Origin: AVCC01 sp039920865
Lineage (GTDB): Bacteria > Pseudomonadota > Gammaproteobacteria > Burkholderiales > Burkholderiaceae_D
Assembly (NCBI GenBank): GCA_039920865.1
Contig: JBDSCZ010000181.1
Location: 1-19,553, forward strand
Reading direction: 5' to 3'
Length of the DNA stretch: 19,553 nucleotides
This document shows positions 1 to 7,382 of this stretch, one piece after another. The notes below the pieces were generated by a model that saw only the letters and a program-made list of their open reading frames with translations, had not been told where the DNA came from and made no database searches. Both the position numbers and the translations under genes were made by a program. Each line of letters starts with the position of its first letter. Position 1 is the stretch's first letter.

Positions 1-2
1 GT

Positions 3-893
3 GGTACCGACACCATCGCCACCGCCTCCGGCCAGATTGCTGCCGGCAACCTCGATCTGTCGGCACGCACCGAGGAACAGGCCAGTTCGCTGGAAGAAAC
101 CGCTGCCTCGATGGAGGAATTGACTTCCACCGTCAAGCAAAATGCCGACAATGCGCGCCAGGCCAACCAGCTGGCGGCCTCGGCTTCGGCCGTGGCGCAA
201 AAGGGCGGCGCGGTGGTGGCGCAAGTGGTCGACACCATGCATGCCATCAATACATCGGCCGGCAAGATCAATGACATCATCGGCGTCATTGACGGCATCG
301 CATTCCAGACCAATATCCTGGCGTTGAACGCCGCAGTCGAAGCGGCGCGTGCCGGTGAACAGGGTCGCGGCTTTGCGGTGGTCGCCACCGAAGTGCGCAA
401 TCTGGCGCAGCGCAGTGCATCCGCCGCCAAGGAAATCAAAACCCTGATTGGCGATTCGGTCGACAAGGTCGATACCGGCAGCAAGCTGGTTGGGCAAGCC
501 GGCGCCACCATGGAAGAGATCGTCGCCAGCGTCAAACGGGTGGCAGATATCATGAGCGAGATCACTGCCGCCAGCCAGGAGCAAAGCCAGGGCATTGCTC
601 AGGTCAACCAGGCGATTTCCCAGATGGATGATGCCACGCAACAGAATGCGGCACTGGTGGAGCAGGCTGCGGCAGCTTCCGAGTCGCTGCAGGGTCAGGC
701 CAACCATCTGGCGCAGGTGGTGAGTGTGTTCAAGCTCGATGGCATGCTGACGCGGGCGTCGACTGCCGAGGTCCATCATTTTCCGGCGGCTTCCAAACGC
801 ATCGCGAACGGCAAGATTGCCAGCGCGCTGCCGCTGCAGAAAAAAATCGTCAACAGTGCAATACGCTCGACTGAAGACTGGGACGAATTTTAA
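3..893 (+). CDS. methyl-accepting chemotaxis protein, C-terminal part (5' end outside window)
   Basis: Cytoplasmic signalling part of a chemoreceptor, which would couple through CheW to CheA. The reading frame is open from base 3, so the sensor, membrane segments and HAMP domain lie before the window. The visible ~296 residues are an almost continuous Ala/Gln/Glu-rich coiled coil. The highly conserved hairpin tip is present (GIAFQTNILALNAAVEAARA, about base 294-353), followed by EQGRGFAVVATEVRNLAQRS, the hallmark of MCP signalling domains. Paired Glu/Gln residues in methylation-type contexts flank it (EEQASSLEETAASMEEL near the start). The protein ends in DWDEF, which resembles the NWETF-type pentapeptide that tethers CheR/CheB in high-abundance receptors. 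The ligand cannot be told. Family assignment is secure; the upstream extent is unknown. Confidence 0.95.
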   Translation, partial: GTDTIATASGQIAAGNLDLSARTEEQASSLEETAASMEELTSTVKQNADNARQANQLAASASAVAQKGGAVVAQVVDTMHAINTSAGKINDIIGVIDGIAFQTNILALNAAVEAARAGEQGRGFAVVATEVRNLAQRSASAAKEIKTLIGDSVDKVDTGSKLVGQAGATMEEIVASVKRVADIMSEITAASQEQSQGIAQVNQAISQMDDATQQNAALVEQAAAASESLQGQANHLAQVVSVFKLDGMLTRASTAEVHHFPAASKRIANGKIASALPLQKKIVNSAIRSTEDWDEF

Positions 894-933
894 ATAGAAG
901 CTGGCGTTACGCAGGTCCGTTACAGCAGAAAAT

Positions 934-1281
934 ATTGTCCACGAAAGACACGAAAACCACGAACCGGACTCAGCCCGGAGCTGGTTTATATAAACAAGGA
1001 GTATTGCCATTTTTGTGGCAATTACCGCATATATTAATTGCGGAAACTAAATATACTCATGTTAATAATTGATTAACATCGATCCATTCCGGCAACCGAA
1101 CAGCGGTTCCTGCGCCCGCTATTCTTGCCCTTTTTTCGTGTTTTTCTTGGACCAGTGCGTAACGTCAGTATGTAGGTTGGGCTAACGCTTTATCAGCCCA
1201 ACATTCTGCGAATAATGTTGGGCTATAAAATCTAGCCCAACCTACGAATTTTTCGTGATTTTCGTGTCTTTCGTGGACAAT
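934..1281. repeat. nested inverted-repeat element (MITE/REP-like) filling the gap after the chemoreceptor gene
   Basis: The 30-base arms 934-963 and 1252-1281 are inverted copies differing at one position. Inside is a second pair, GTAGGTTGGGCTA (1172-1184) and TAGCCCAACCTAC (1233-1245). It encloses a third, AGCCCAACATT (1195-1205) and AATGTTGGGCT (1214-1224). Just outside the left arm, CTGGCGTTACGCA (901-913) is mirrored with one mismatch by TGCGTAACGTCAG (1156-1168). No open frame is credible. The GTAGGTTGGGC...GCCCAACCTAC core resembles interspersed palindromic repeats known from several proteobacteria (from memory). A non-autonomous element or composite REP unit is inferred; target duplications were not recognised. 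Confidence 0.7.
999..1079. other. cluster of small stem-loops inside the repeat element
   Basis: GAGTAT (999-1004) can pair with ATACTC (1053-1058). Between them are two hairpins: ATTGCCA/TGGCAAT (1003-1009 with 1016-1022) and CCGCA/TGCGG (1025-1029 with 1039-1043). A third hairpin follows, ATGTTAAT/ATTAACAT (1059-1066 with 1072-1079). Together they could fold as a three-way junction plus a hairpin. The outer stem and first hairpin share two bases, so the fold is approximate. The segment is AT-rich compared with its surroundings. Function unknown. Confidence 0.4.
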
Positions 1282-1299
1282 CGCGCCGCTTAATAAGAA

Positions 1300-1328
1300 A
1301 CGGCGAAAAAACGGCGAAAAAACGGCAG
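1300..1328. repeat. short tandem repeat, 11-base unit ACGGCGAAAAA
   Basis: Two complete 11-base units and a partial third (ACGGCAG) sit immediately downstream of the kinase stop codon. The partial unit runs up to the stop region. No T-tailed terminator is apparent for the minus-strand gene here. Confidence 0.6.
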
Positions 1329-1332
1329 ATTC

Positions 1333-3036
1333 CTAGCGAATCACCATCAGGTACAGCATCAGGATATTCAGGATGATCGCGGCAATCGCGATGGTGCGCC
1401 AGACTGAAACCGGATCGCGGGTTGCCAGCGGCGGGGCGCTAGCGGTGGCCAGCGGGCGCGCTGCGCCGCGTTCCAGTGCCAGCAGGAATTCTTCCGCAGT
1501 CTCGAAACGGACCGTGGCATCCTTGGCAACCGCCTTCAGCAACACGTTTTCCAGCCACAACGGGATGTCGGGCCGGTAGCGGCTCGGTGCTACCGGCTCG
1601 CCGAAGCGCGGGTGCTGGAACGGTTCGATCTCGCCGTAAGGGTAATGCCGGGTCAGCATGGTATACAGCGTCACGCCGACCGCATATACATCGGTCTGGC
1701 GCGACGGCGGCGCATTGTCGAACTGCTCCGGTGCCAGGAAGGATGGGGTGCCGGCTTGCGGCGCCGGATTGCCTTGTTCGGCCTCCAGTCCGGATTGCGC
1801 GACACCCAGGTCCAGCACGCGCAATTCACCATCATCGCCCAGATGCACATTGGCTGGCTTGATGTCGCGATGGACGATGCTGCGCCGGTGCAATGCGCCG
1901 ATCGCGCGCACCAGTTGCTCGCCGTAGCGCACCACTTCCGGCACCGTGAAGTGTTGGCCGGCATCCAGGCACTGTTGCAGGTTGTTGCCGGCATGCCAGG
2001 TGCTCAGGTAATACAGTGCGGTTTTGTATTGCGGCGTGATGACCTGCGGGAAGAAGCGTGCGACCACCCGTTTTGCCAGCCATTCCTCGTGCGCGAAGGC
2101 CGAGCGTTCCTGTTCGTCATCGGCATGGTCCGGATGCAGCGTCTTGAGCACCAGCTTGCGTTGCGTGACCGGATCGAGCACCCGATACAGCAGCGTCGCC
2201 TGCGATGCATGGATCAGTTCTTCGACCAGATAGCCGTCGATGTTCTGGCCCGCTTTTAGCTTGGGCGGCAGCGGCAGGTCGCGCGAAAGTGAGACCGCAT
2301 CGCGCAGGTTTTCTTGCGGCAGCGCATCGACCCGCAGTATCAACGCGCTCAGATTATCCTGCGAGCCGGCTGCCAGCGCCGCATCCAGCAAGGCTTGACT
2401 GGCGCGTTCGATGCTGTCGTGGCCCTGTGCCGCCTCGGACAAGATGGCGCTCAGGTCGTATTCGGTGATCGACGCCCAGACCCCGTCGGACGCCAGCAGG
2501 AACACATCGCGCTGCTGCAGTTCACCCATGCCGTGGTCGATCGCGATCCGGGAGTCGAGGCCGATCGCACGCGTCAGCACATGCTGCATCTCCGGCCGGT
2601 CCCACACATGGTCGGTGGTCAGCCGCGACAACACGGCGCCGCGCAACAGGTACAGGCGGGTGTCGCCGACATGGGCGAAATAGTAAAAGCGGCCGCGCAG
2701 CACGATGGCCGTCAGCGTGGTCGCCATGCCGGCCAGTTCCGGACGGATCGTGCCTTGTTGCTGGACCCAGCCGTTGGTGGCCTTGATCACGCGCTCCAGC
2801 GCTTGCGTCACCGGCCAGGTATCGGGGGTCGCGTAATAATCGGCCAGCAAACCGCGCACCGCGTATTCCGACGCTTCGCGCCCGCCTTCATTGCCGGACA
2901 CGCCGTCGGCGATGGCGGCCAGCATGCCTTTGGTCGACAGCTCCGGCTCGTTGGGCGTGACCATGCCGAGGAAATCCTCATTGCGTTCCCGTTTCCCGGT
3001 GGATGTCGCGTGGCCGGCGGCAATGGTGAGTGGCAT
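1333..3036 (-). CDS. bifunctional PP2C-type protein phosphatase / Ser-Thr protein kinase, membrane-anchored
   Basis: One 567-residue chain. Residues 1-235 form a PP2C-like phosphatase with metal-binding motifs RNEDF (18-22), AIADGVSG (41-48), HVGDTRLYLL (122-131), ASDGVW (182-187) and QDNLS (226-230). Residues ~265-520 form a protein kinase with VLK lysine K298, catalytic HRDIKPAN (389-396), DLG in place of DFG (409-411) and APEQ (435-438). The glycine-rich loop is degenerate (ELIHASQATLLYRV). A hydrophobic helix at 547-565 ends the protein, so it should be tail-anchored with both enzymes in the cytoplasm. I chose ATG 3036 because the frame upstream of it runs into the terminator at 3107-3139 and the family normally begins near MPLTIAAGHATSTGKRERNE. 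It lies after the nitrate transporter; a comparable kinase gene sits beside nirB in Pseudomonas aeruginosa (recalled). Its substrate is unknown; control of nitrate uptake is inference. Confidence 0.93.
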   Translation of the reverse strand: MPLTIAAGHATSTGKRERNEDFLGMVTPNEPELSTKGMLAAIADGVSGNEGGREASEYAVRGLLADYYATPDTWPVTQALERVIKATNGWVQQQGTIRPELAGMATTLTAIVLRGRFYYFAHVGDTRLYLLRGAVLSRLTTDHVWDRPEMQHVLTRAIGLDSRIAIDHGMGELQQRDVFLLASDGVWASITEYDLSAILSEAAQGHDSIERASQALLDAALAAGSQDNLSALILRVDALPQENLRDAVSLSRDLPLPPKLKAGQNIDGYLVEELIHASQATLLYRVLDPVTQRKLVLKTLHPDHADDEQERSAFAHEEWLAKRVVARFFPQVITPQYKTALYYLSTWHAGNNLQQCLDAGQHFTVPEVVRYGEQLVRAIGALHRRSIVHRDIKPANVHLGDDGELRVLDLGVAQSGLEAEQGNPAPQAGTPSFLAPEQFDNAPPSRQTDVYAVGVTLYTMLTRHYPYGEIEPFQHPRFGEPVAPSRYRPDIPLWLENVLLKAVAKDATVRFETAEEFLLALERGAARPLATASAPPLATRDPVSVWRTIAIAAIILNILMLYLMVIR

Positions 3037-3106
3037 GGTTAATAGTCTTGAGTGGTCTGTGAATCTCAGTATTGTAGGGCGCGATGAACACCATCGGCGC
3101 GCGCCG

Positions 3107-3139
3107 AAAAAAAACAGGAGCAGACATGGTCCGCTCCTG
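3107..3139 (-). terminator. intrinsic terminator between nitrate transporter and kinase genes
   Basis: Read on the minus strand, stem CAGGAGC/GCTCCTG (3133-3139 with 3115-3121) has an 11-base loop and is followed directly by eight T (3114-3107). This is a textbook Rho-independent terminator 30 bases after the transporter stop. It implies most transporter transcripts stop here. The kinase then depends on readthrough or its own promoter; a TACAAT -10-like box lies at 3076-3071 without a convincing -35. Confidence 0.85.
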
Positions 3140-3169
3140 CGTTGCATCTAAATTACATGGTTGGAACCA

Positions 3170-4384
3170 TCAGATCTTGGCGGATGTCATCGCCGCGCTG
3201 CCCCAGGTGGTGCGCCAGCGCGACTTGACCATCGATAAGCCGAGCAAGGCGACGATCGCCAGCGCGGCGAAGATGGACAGGCCCAGCTGATAGCTGCCGG
3301 TCAATTGTTTCGAATAACCGAGGCTGGAGGCCAGATAAAAACCGCCAATGCCGCCCGCCATGCCGACCAGGCCGGTCATCACGCCGATTTCCTTGCGAAA
3401 ACGTTGCGGAACCAGTTGGAACACCGCGCCGTTGCCGGTGCCCAGCGCCAGCATCGCCAGCGTGAATACGATGACGGCCGAGACCGCAGACGGCAGGCCA
3501 AAGCTGGCGATGAACAGGAAGATTGCAGCCAGCACATACATGATAGACAAGGCCTTGATGCCGCCGAAGCGGTCGGCCAGACGGCCGCCCATCGGACGCA
3601 CCAGTGAACCGGCAAACACGCAAGCGGCGGTGAAATACCCTGCTGTCACCGGCGACAGGCCATATTGGCTGTTGAAATAAATCGCGAGCGACGATGCCAG
3701 GCCGGAGAAGCCGCCGAAGGTCACGCTGTAAAAGAACATGAACCACCATGCATCCTTGTCTTTCAGGATGTGCAGGTACTCGACCAGCGACTTCGCCGGC
3801 GGTGCGGATGGCGCATCCTTGGCAAATATTAGATACACCGCCAATGCCACGCCCAATGGAATCAGCGCCAGGCCAAACACGTTTTGCCAGCCATAGGCGA
3901 TCGCCAGTGACGGTGCAAACAACGCGGCGAATGCGGTGCCGGAGTTACCGGCGCCGGCGATCCCGAGCGCGGTGCCCTGATGTTCGGGCGGATACCAGCG
4001 CGATGCCAGCGGCAGCGCCACCGCGAAGGCCGCGCCCGCCACGCCCAGAATGACGCCCAATATCAGCAGGCTCTGATAGGTGCTCAGGTCGCCCAGCCAG
4101 GCCCAGGTCAGCCCGGCGATCACGATCAACTGGCCGATGAGTCCGGCTTTCTTCGGTTTCAGATGATCGACCAGTACCCCCATCACGATCCGCAACAGAG
4201 CGCCAGCCAGCAAAGGCGTGGCGACCATCATGCCTTTCTGTGCGGCTGACAGGCCCAGGTCCTTGGCAATCAGGATCGCGAGCGGGCCGAGCAAGACCCA
4301 GACCATGAAACTGAGGTCGAAATAAAAGAATGCGGAAAGCAGTGTCGGCGTATGCCCGGCCTTCCAGAACGATGTTTTTTGCAT
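3170..4384 (-). CDS. nitrate/nitrite transporter, NNP family (NarK/NasA type, major facilitator)
   Basis: A 404-residue, ~12-helix inner-membrane transporter for nitrate uptake (nitrite exchange possible). Family signs: the nitrate-coordinating arginines in ALLRIVMGVLVDHL (R65) and GSLVRPMGGRLADRFGG (R263), the NNP signature GIAGAGNSGTAFAALFAPSL (141-160), and the second glycine-rich copy GLVGMAGGIGGFYLASSLG near residue 350. I chose ATG 4384 over an upstream alternative at 4438 because AGGAGT lies five bases before it. A sigma-54 promoter also predicts transcription from about 4404, downstream of the longer start. It faces away from nirB and is followed by a strong terminator. Sometimes labelled nasA in pseudomonads and narK elsewhere, so I leave the symbol empty. 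Assimilatory use is inferred from the neighbours. Confidence 0.95.
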   Translation of the reverse strand: MQKTSFWKAGHTPTLLSAFFYFDLSFMVWVLLGPLAILIAKDLGLSAAQKGMMVATPLLAGALLRIVMGVLVDHLKPKKAGLIGQLIVIAGLTWAWLGDLSTYQSLLILGVILGVAGAAFAVALPLASRWYPPEHQGTALGIAGAGNSGTAFAALFAPSLAIAYGWQNVFGLALIPLGVALAVYLIFAKDAPSAPPAKSLVEYLHILKDKDAWWFMFFYSVTFGGFSGLASSLAIYFNSQYGLSPVTAGYFTAACVFAGSLVRPMGGRLADRFGGIKALSIMYVLAAIFLFIASFGLPSAVSAVIVFTLAMLALGTGNGAVFQLVPQRFRKEIGVMTGLVGMAGGIGGFYLASSLGYSKQLTGSYQLGLSIFAALAIVALLGLSMVKSRWRTTWGSAAMTSAKI

Positions 4385-4415
4385 GGTGACTCCTGATATG
4401 AATGAGCTCGTTAAC

Positions 4416-4430
4416 GCAAGCACCATGCCA
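4416..4430 (-). promoter_or_regulatory. sigma-54 promoter (-24/-12) for the nitrate transporter
   Basis: On the minus strand TGGCATGGTGCTTGC matches the sigma-54 consensus TGGCAYR-N4-TTGC, with GG at 4429-4428 and GC at 4417-4416 and exactly ten bases between them. Predicted start is about 4404, leaving a 5' leader of about 20 bases that contains AGGAGT. Strong match, not experimentally shown. Confidence 0.8.
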
Positions 4431-4538
4431 TCCCGCATTTTTTGTTAGAAAACTGCATTGTTTCAATTGCAGTAGCTGCTTATTGTCCGGTTTTTGCTGG
4501 GATATCCAGGCTTAGCTTCCGTAAGTACACCTAAAGCT

Positions 4539-4658
4539 GGCATGGTTATAGTGCGTTTCTACAACATCATTTATTTTCCTCTCCCTTGATCTGAATCATT
4601 TTTGTGCGGCGCACTATTTCAGTGTGATTGAGTGGAATAAGTGCACTGCAATGGTGCG
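4539..4658. promoter_or_regulatory. cluster of NtrC-like dyads between divergent nas promoters
   Basis: The NtrC consensus is TGCACY-N5-RGTGCA. Best match: TGCACT-GCAAT-GGTGCG (4642-4658, 11 of 12 positions). Weaker: CGCACT-ATTTC-AGTGTG (4610-4626) and GGCATG-GTTAT-AGTGCG (4539-4555). They lie 75-180 bases upstream of the predicted nirB start and 140-250 upstream of the transporter start, suitable enhancer distances for sigma-54 activators. The first site is convincing; the other two are suggestive only. Confidence 0.6.
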
Positions 4659-4698
4659 AAATCTGGATTTTGCAGCGGTCATGCACCGCGCGATGCAC

Positions 4699-4713
4699 TG
4701 GCATCAATTTTGC
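4699..4713 (+). promoter_or_regulatory. sigma-54 promoter (-24/-12) for nirB-nirD-nasA
   Basis: TGGCATCAATTTTGC has GG at 4700-4701 and GC at 4712-4713 with ten bases between, fitting TGGCAY-N5-TTGC closely. Predicted start is about 4725, 26 bases before the nirB ATG at 4751. This rules out starting nirB translation at the in-frame TTG 4628, which lies upstream of the promoter. Confidence 0.8.
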
Positions 4714-4750
4714 TCAAGTGAAGCCAAGAGACATTTATTTGGGGATCGTG

Positions 4751-7192
4751 ATGAAGAAGTTGAAACTGGTAATGGTCGGTAATGGCATGGCGGGCGTGCG
4801 TGCACTGGAAGAGTTGCGCAAGATCGCTCCCGACATCTATGACATCACGGTATTCGGTGCGGAACCCTATGCCAATTACAACCGCATCCTGCTGTCGCCG
4901 GTGCTGGCCGGCGAGCAGACCGTGCAGGACATCATGCTCAATGATGTCGACTGGTATGCGGAAAACGACATCACGCTGCATCTGGGCAAGAAGATTGTCA
5001 AGATCGACCGCGTCAAGCGCCAGGTGATCGCGGAAGACGGCACCGTCGCCGAGTATGACCGCCTGTTGCTGGCGACCGGCTCCAATCCGTTCATGCTGCC
5101 GGTGCCGGGCAAGGATTTGCAAGGGGTGATCGCCTATCGCGATATCGCCGACACCAATGCGATGATCGAAGCATCGACCAAGCACAAGCACGCGATCGTC
5201 ATCGGCGGCGGCCTGCTCGGGCTGGAAGCGGCCAACGGCCTGAAACTGCGCGGCATGAATGTCACAGTAGTCCATTTGCCGCTATGGCTGATGGAGCGCC
5301 AGCTGGATGAAGTGGCCGGCAAGATGTTGCAGAAATCGCTGGAAGATCGCGGCCTGAATTTCCTGCTGGGCAAGAATACCGAAGCCATCATCGGCGACGC
5401 AGATGATGGGAAAAGCGGCCATGTGAAGGCGATCCGTTTCACCGACGGGCTGGAAATCCCCGCGCAGCTGATCGTGATGGCGGTCGGCATCCGTCCCAAC
5501 ACCGCGCTGGCGGAATCGGCCGGCATCTATTGCAACCGCGGCATCGTGGTCAACGACACGATGCAGACCTACGACCCGCGCATCTACTCGGTCGGCGAGT
5601 GCGTCAACCATCGCGGCAATGTGTATGGGCTGGTGGCGCCGCTGTTCGACATGGCCAAGGTCTGCGCCAACCATCTGGCCAATTTCGGCATCGGCCTCTA
5701 CAAGGGCTCAGTCACCTCGACCAAGCTGAAAGTGACCGGCATCGACCTGTTCTCGGCCGGCGACTTCAGCGGCGGTGTAGGCACCGAAGAAATCATCCTG
5801 TCGGACCCGATCGGCGGCGTCTACAAGAAGCTGGTGCTGAAGGACGACAAGCTGATCGGCGCCTGCCTGTACGGCGATACCGTCGACGGCAGCTGGTATT
5901 TCAATTTGCTGCGCGAAGGCAAGCTGATTTCCGAAATCCGCGACAGCCTGATGTTCGGCGAATCGCACACCGGCGACGCCGGCCATGAAGGATTCACCAA
6001 GGCAGCATCGATGCCGGACAGCGCCGAAGTATGCGGCTGCAACGGCGTCTGCAAAGGCACTATCGTCAAGGCGATCAAGGAGCATGGGCTGTTCACGCTG
6101 GAAGACGTGCGCAAGCATACCAAGGCCTCGGCCTCGTGCGGTTCCTGCACCGGCCTGGTCGAGCAGATCATCATGTCCACCGTCGGTGCCGATTACTCGG
6201 TCTCCAGCCAGGCCAAGCCGATATGCGACTGCACCGACCACACCCACCACGAAGTGCGCGATGCGATCAAGGTCGAAAAACTCCTGACCATCGCCAGTAC
6301 CATGGAATTGTTGGACTGGCGCACGCCCAACGGCTGTGCCAAATGCCGCCCGGCGCTCAACTATTATCTGCTGTCGACCTGGCCGCACCAGGCCAAGGAC
6401 GATCCGCAATCGCGCTACATCAACGAGCGCGCGCACGCCAACATCCAGAAGGACGGCACCTATTCGGTGATCCCGCGCATGTGGGGCGGCGTGACCAATG
6501 CGTCCGAATTGCGCCGCATCGCCGATGTGGTCGATAAATACGCGATCCCGACCGTCAAGGTGACCGGCGGCCAGCGCATTGACTTGCTCGGCGTGAAAAA
6601 GGCTGACTTGCCGGGCGTCTGGAAAGACCTCGGCATGCCGTGCGGCGCCGCCTATGCGAAGGCGCTGCGCACCGTGAAAACCTGCGTCGGCAGCGAATGG
6701 TGCCGCTTCGGCACCCAGGACTCGACCCTGATGGGGCAGCAGCTGGAGCATGAATTGTGCCGCATGTACGCGCCGCACAAGGTCAAGATCGCGGTTTCCG
6801 GTTGCCCGCGCAACTGCGCCGAATCCGGCATCAAGGACGTCGGCGTGATCGGCGTCGATTCCGGCTGGGAAATCTATGTCGGCGGCAACGGCGGCATCAA
6901 GACCGAAGTCGCGCAATTCTTCGTCAAGGTCAAGACCCACGCAGAAGTGCTGGAATTTGCCGGCGCCTTCCTGCAGCTGTACCGCGAGGAAGGCTGGTAT
7001 CTGGAGCGCACCGTCCATTATCTGGAGCGCGTCGGCCTCGATCATGCGAAGAAGATGGTGCTGGAGGACGCGGCCAACCGCAAGGCGCTATACGAGCGCA
7101 TGCTGTTCTCGCTCGACGGCGAGGTCGATCCTTGGCTGGAGCCGGAGAAGGCGCTGGTCGACATGCGCCAGTTCGTCCCGCTGCCGGCCTGA
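4751..7192 (+). CDS. nirB: assimilatory nitrite reductase [NAD(P)H], large subunit
   Basis: Cytoplasmic enzyme reducing nitrite to ammonium with six electrons from NAD(P)H; 813 residues, normal for NirB. Order: FAD-binding fold starting VGNGMAG (9-15); second dinucleotide fold IGGGLLG (151-157) in a pyridine-nucleotide disulphide-reductase-like module; a BFD-type [2Fe-2S] domain with C428, C430, C463, C466; a second CxC...CxxC cluster (C492, C494, C529, C532); the ferredoxin-like half-domain GTYSVIPRMWGG; and the siroheme/[4Fe-4S] site with C645, C651, C685, C689 (CVGSEWC and GCPRNC). ATG 4751 follows a GGGGAT ribosome-binding stretch and sits just after the sigma-54 promoter. Siroheme synthase, often nearby in related clusters, is not in this window. 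Confidence 0.97.
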   Translation: MKKLKLVMVGNGMAGVRALEELRKIAPDIYDITVFGAEPYANYNRILLSPVLAGEQTVQDIMLNDVDWYAENDITLHLGKKIVKIDRVKRQVIAEDGTVAEYDRLLLATGSNPFMLPVPGKDLQGVIAYRDIADTNAMIEASTKHKHAIVIGGGLLGLEAANGLKLRGMNVTVVHLPLWLMERQLDEVAGKMLQKSLEDRGLNFLLGKNTEAIIGDADDGKSGHVKAIRFTDGLEIPAQLIVMAVGIRPNTALAESAGIYCNRGIVVNDTMQTYDPRIYSVGECVNHRGNVYGLVAPLFDMAKVCANHLANFGIGLYKGSVTSTKLKVTGIDLFSAGDFSGGVGTEEIILSDPIGGVYKKLVLKDDKLIGACLYGDTVDGSWYFNLLREGKLISEIRDSLMFGESHTGDAGHEGFTKAASMPDSAEVCGCNGVCKGTIVKAIKEHGLFTLEDVRKHTKASASCGSCTGLVEQIIMSTVGADYSVSSQAKPICDCTDHTHHEVRDAIKVEKLLTIASTMELLDWRTPNGCAKCRPALNYYLLSTWPHQAKDDPQSRYINERAHANIQKDGTYSVIPRMWGGVTNASELRRIADVVDKYAIPTVKVTGGQRIDLLGVKKADLPGVWKDLGMPCGAAYAKALRTVKTCVGSEWCRFGTQDSTLMGQQLEHELCRMYAPHKVKIAVSGCPRNCAESGIKDVGVIGVDSGWEIYVGGNGGIKTEVAQFFVKVKTHAEVLEFAGAFLQLYREEGWYLERTVHYLERVGLDHAKKMVLEDAANRKALYERMLFSLDGEVDPWLEPEKALVDMRQFVPLPA

Positions 7193-7382
7193 TTGCGCGC
7201 TGTTGTGTGCTGGATGGTTAAATATATACTGGGTAGCTGTATTTTTATAGATGCGATAAAGTCATGCGCAAACAGCATGATTTATTGTGATACTCCACAA
7301 CAAATGTATGTCGTAGCGGAGCAGGGTGGCGCTGAGTCGTGCCACCCGCCGCAATTAAACGATATCGATACGAGGAACTGAA
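7193..7382 (+). other. nirB-nirD spacer with a GC-rich hairpin
   Basis: This 190-base gap is unusually long for nirBD, which are usually close. It holds GGGTGGC/GCCACCC (7324-7330 with 7341-7347, ten-base loop) without a T-run, so it is not a standard terminator. There is also a weak promoter-like pair TTGTGT (7203-7208) and TATACT (7225-7230), 16 bases apart. The hairpin may be a processing or stability element setting NirD levels. No gene is credible here. Confidence 0.45.

Noticed and set aside
2314..3042. 242-codon plus-strand open frame opposite the kinase/phosphatase gene
   Set aside because: It is antisense to a strongly recognised gene, its composition (His/Arg/Gln-rich) is typical of antisense frames in GC-rich DNA, and it has no recognisable domain.
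3037..3147. Longer N-terminus for the kinase/phosphatase from ATG 3147
   Set aside because: It would be translated through the transporter's terminator hairpin, and the added residues are low-complexity and not part of the PP2C fold.
4642..4705. Hairpins (for example GCGGT-CATGC-ACCGC and GATGC-ACTG-GCATC) as a NasR/NasT-type attenuator leader for nirB
   Set aside because: They lie upstream of the predicted transcription start at about 4725, have no proper T-run, and lack the ANTAR-type hexaloops. The bases are better explained as an NtrC dyad and promoter.
4628..4750. Upstream TTG start extending NirB by 41 residues
   Set aside because: The sigma-54 promoter at 4699-4713 lies inside the extension, the added residues do not look like NirB, and ATG 4751 gives the normal family start.
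5708..7045. 445-codon minus-strand open frame opposite nirB
   Set aside because: Antisense to the well-supported NirB C-terminal half, with no family features. Long shadow frames are expected at this GC content.
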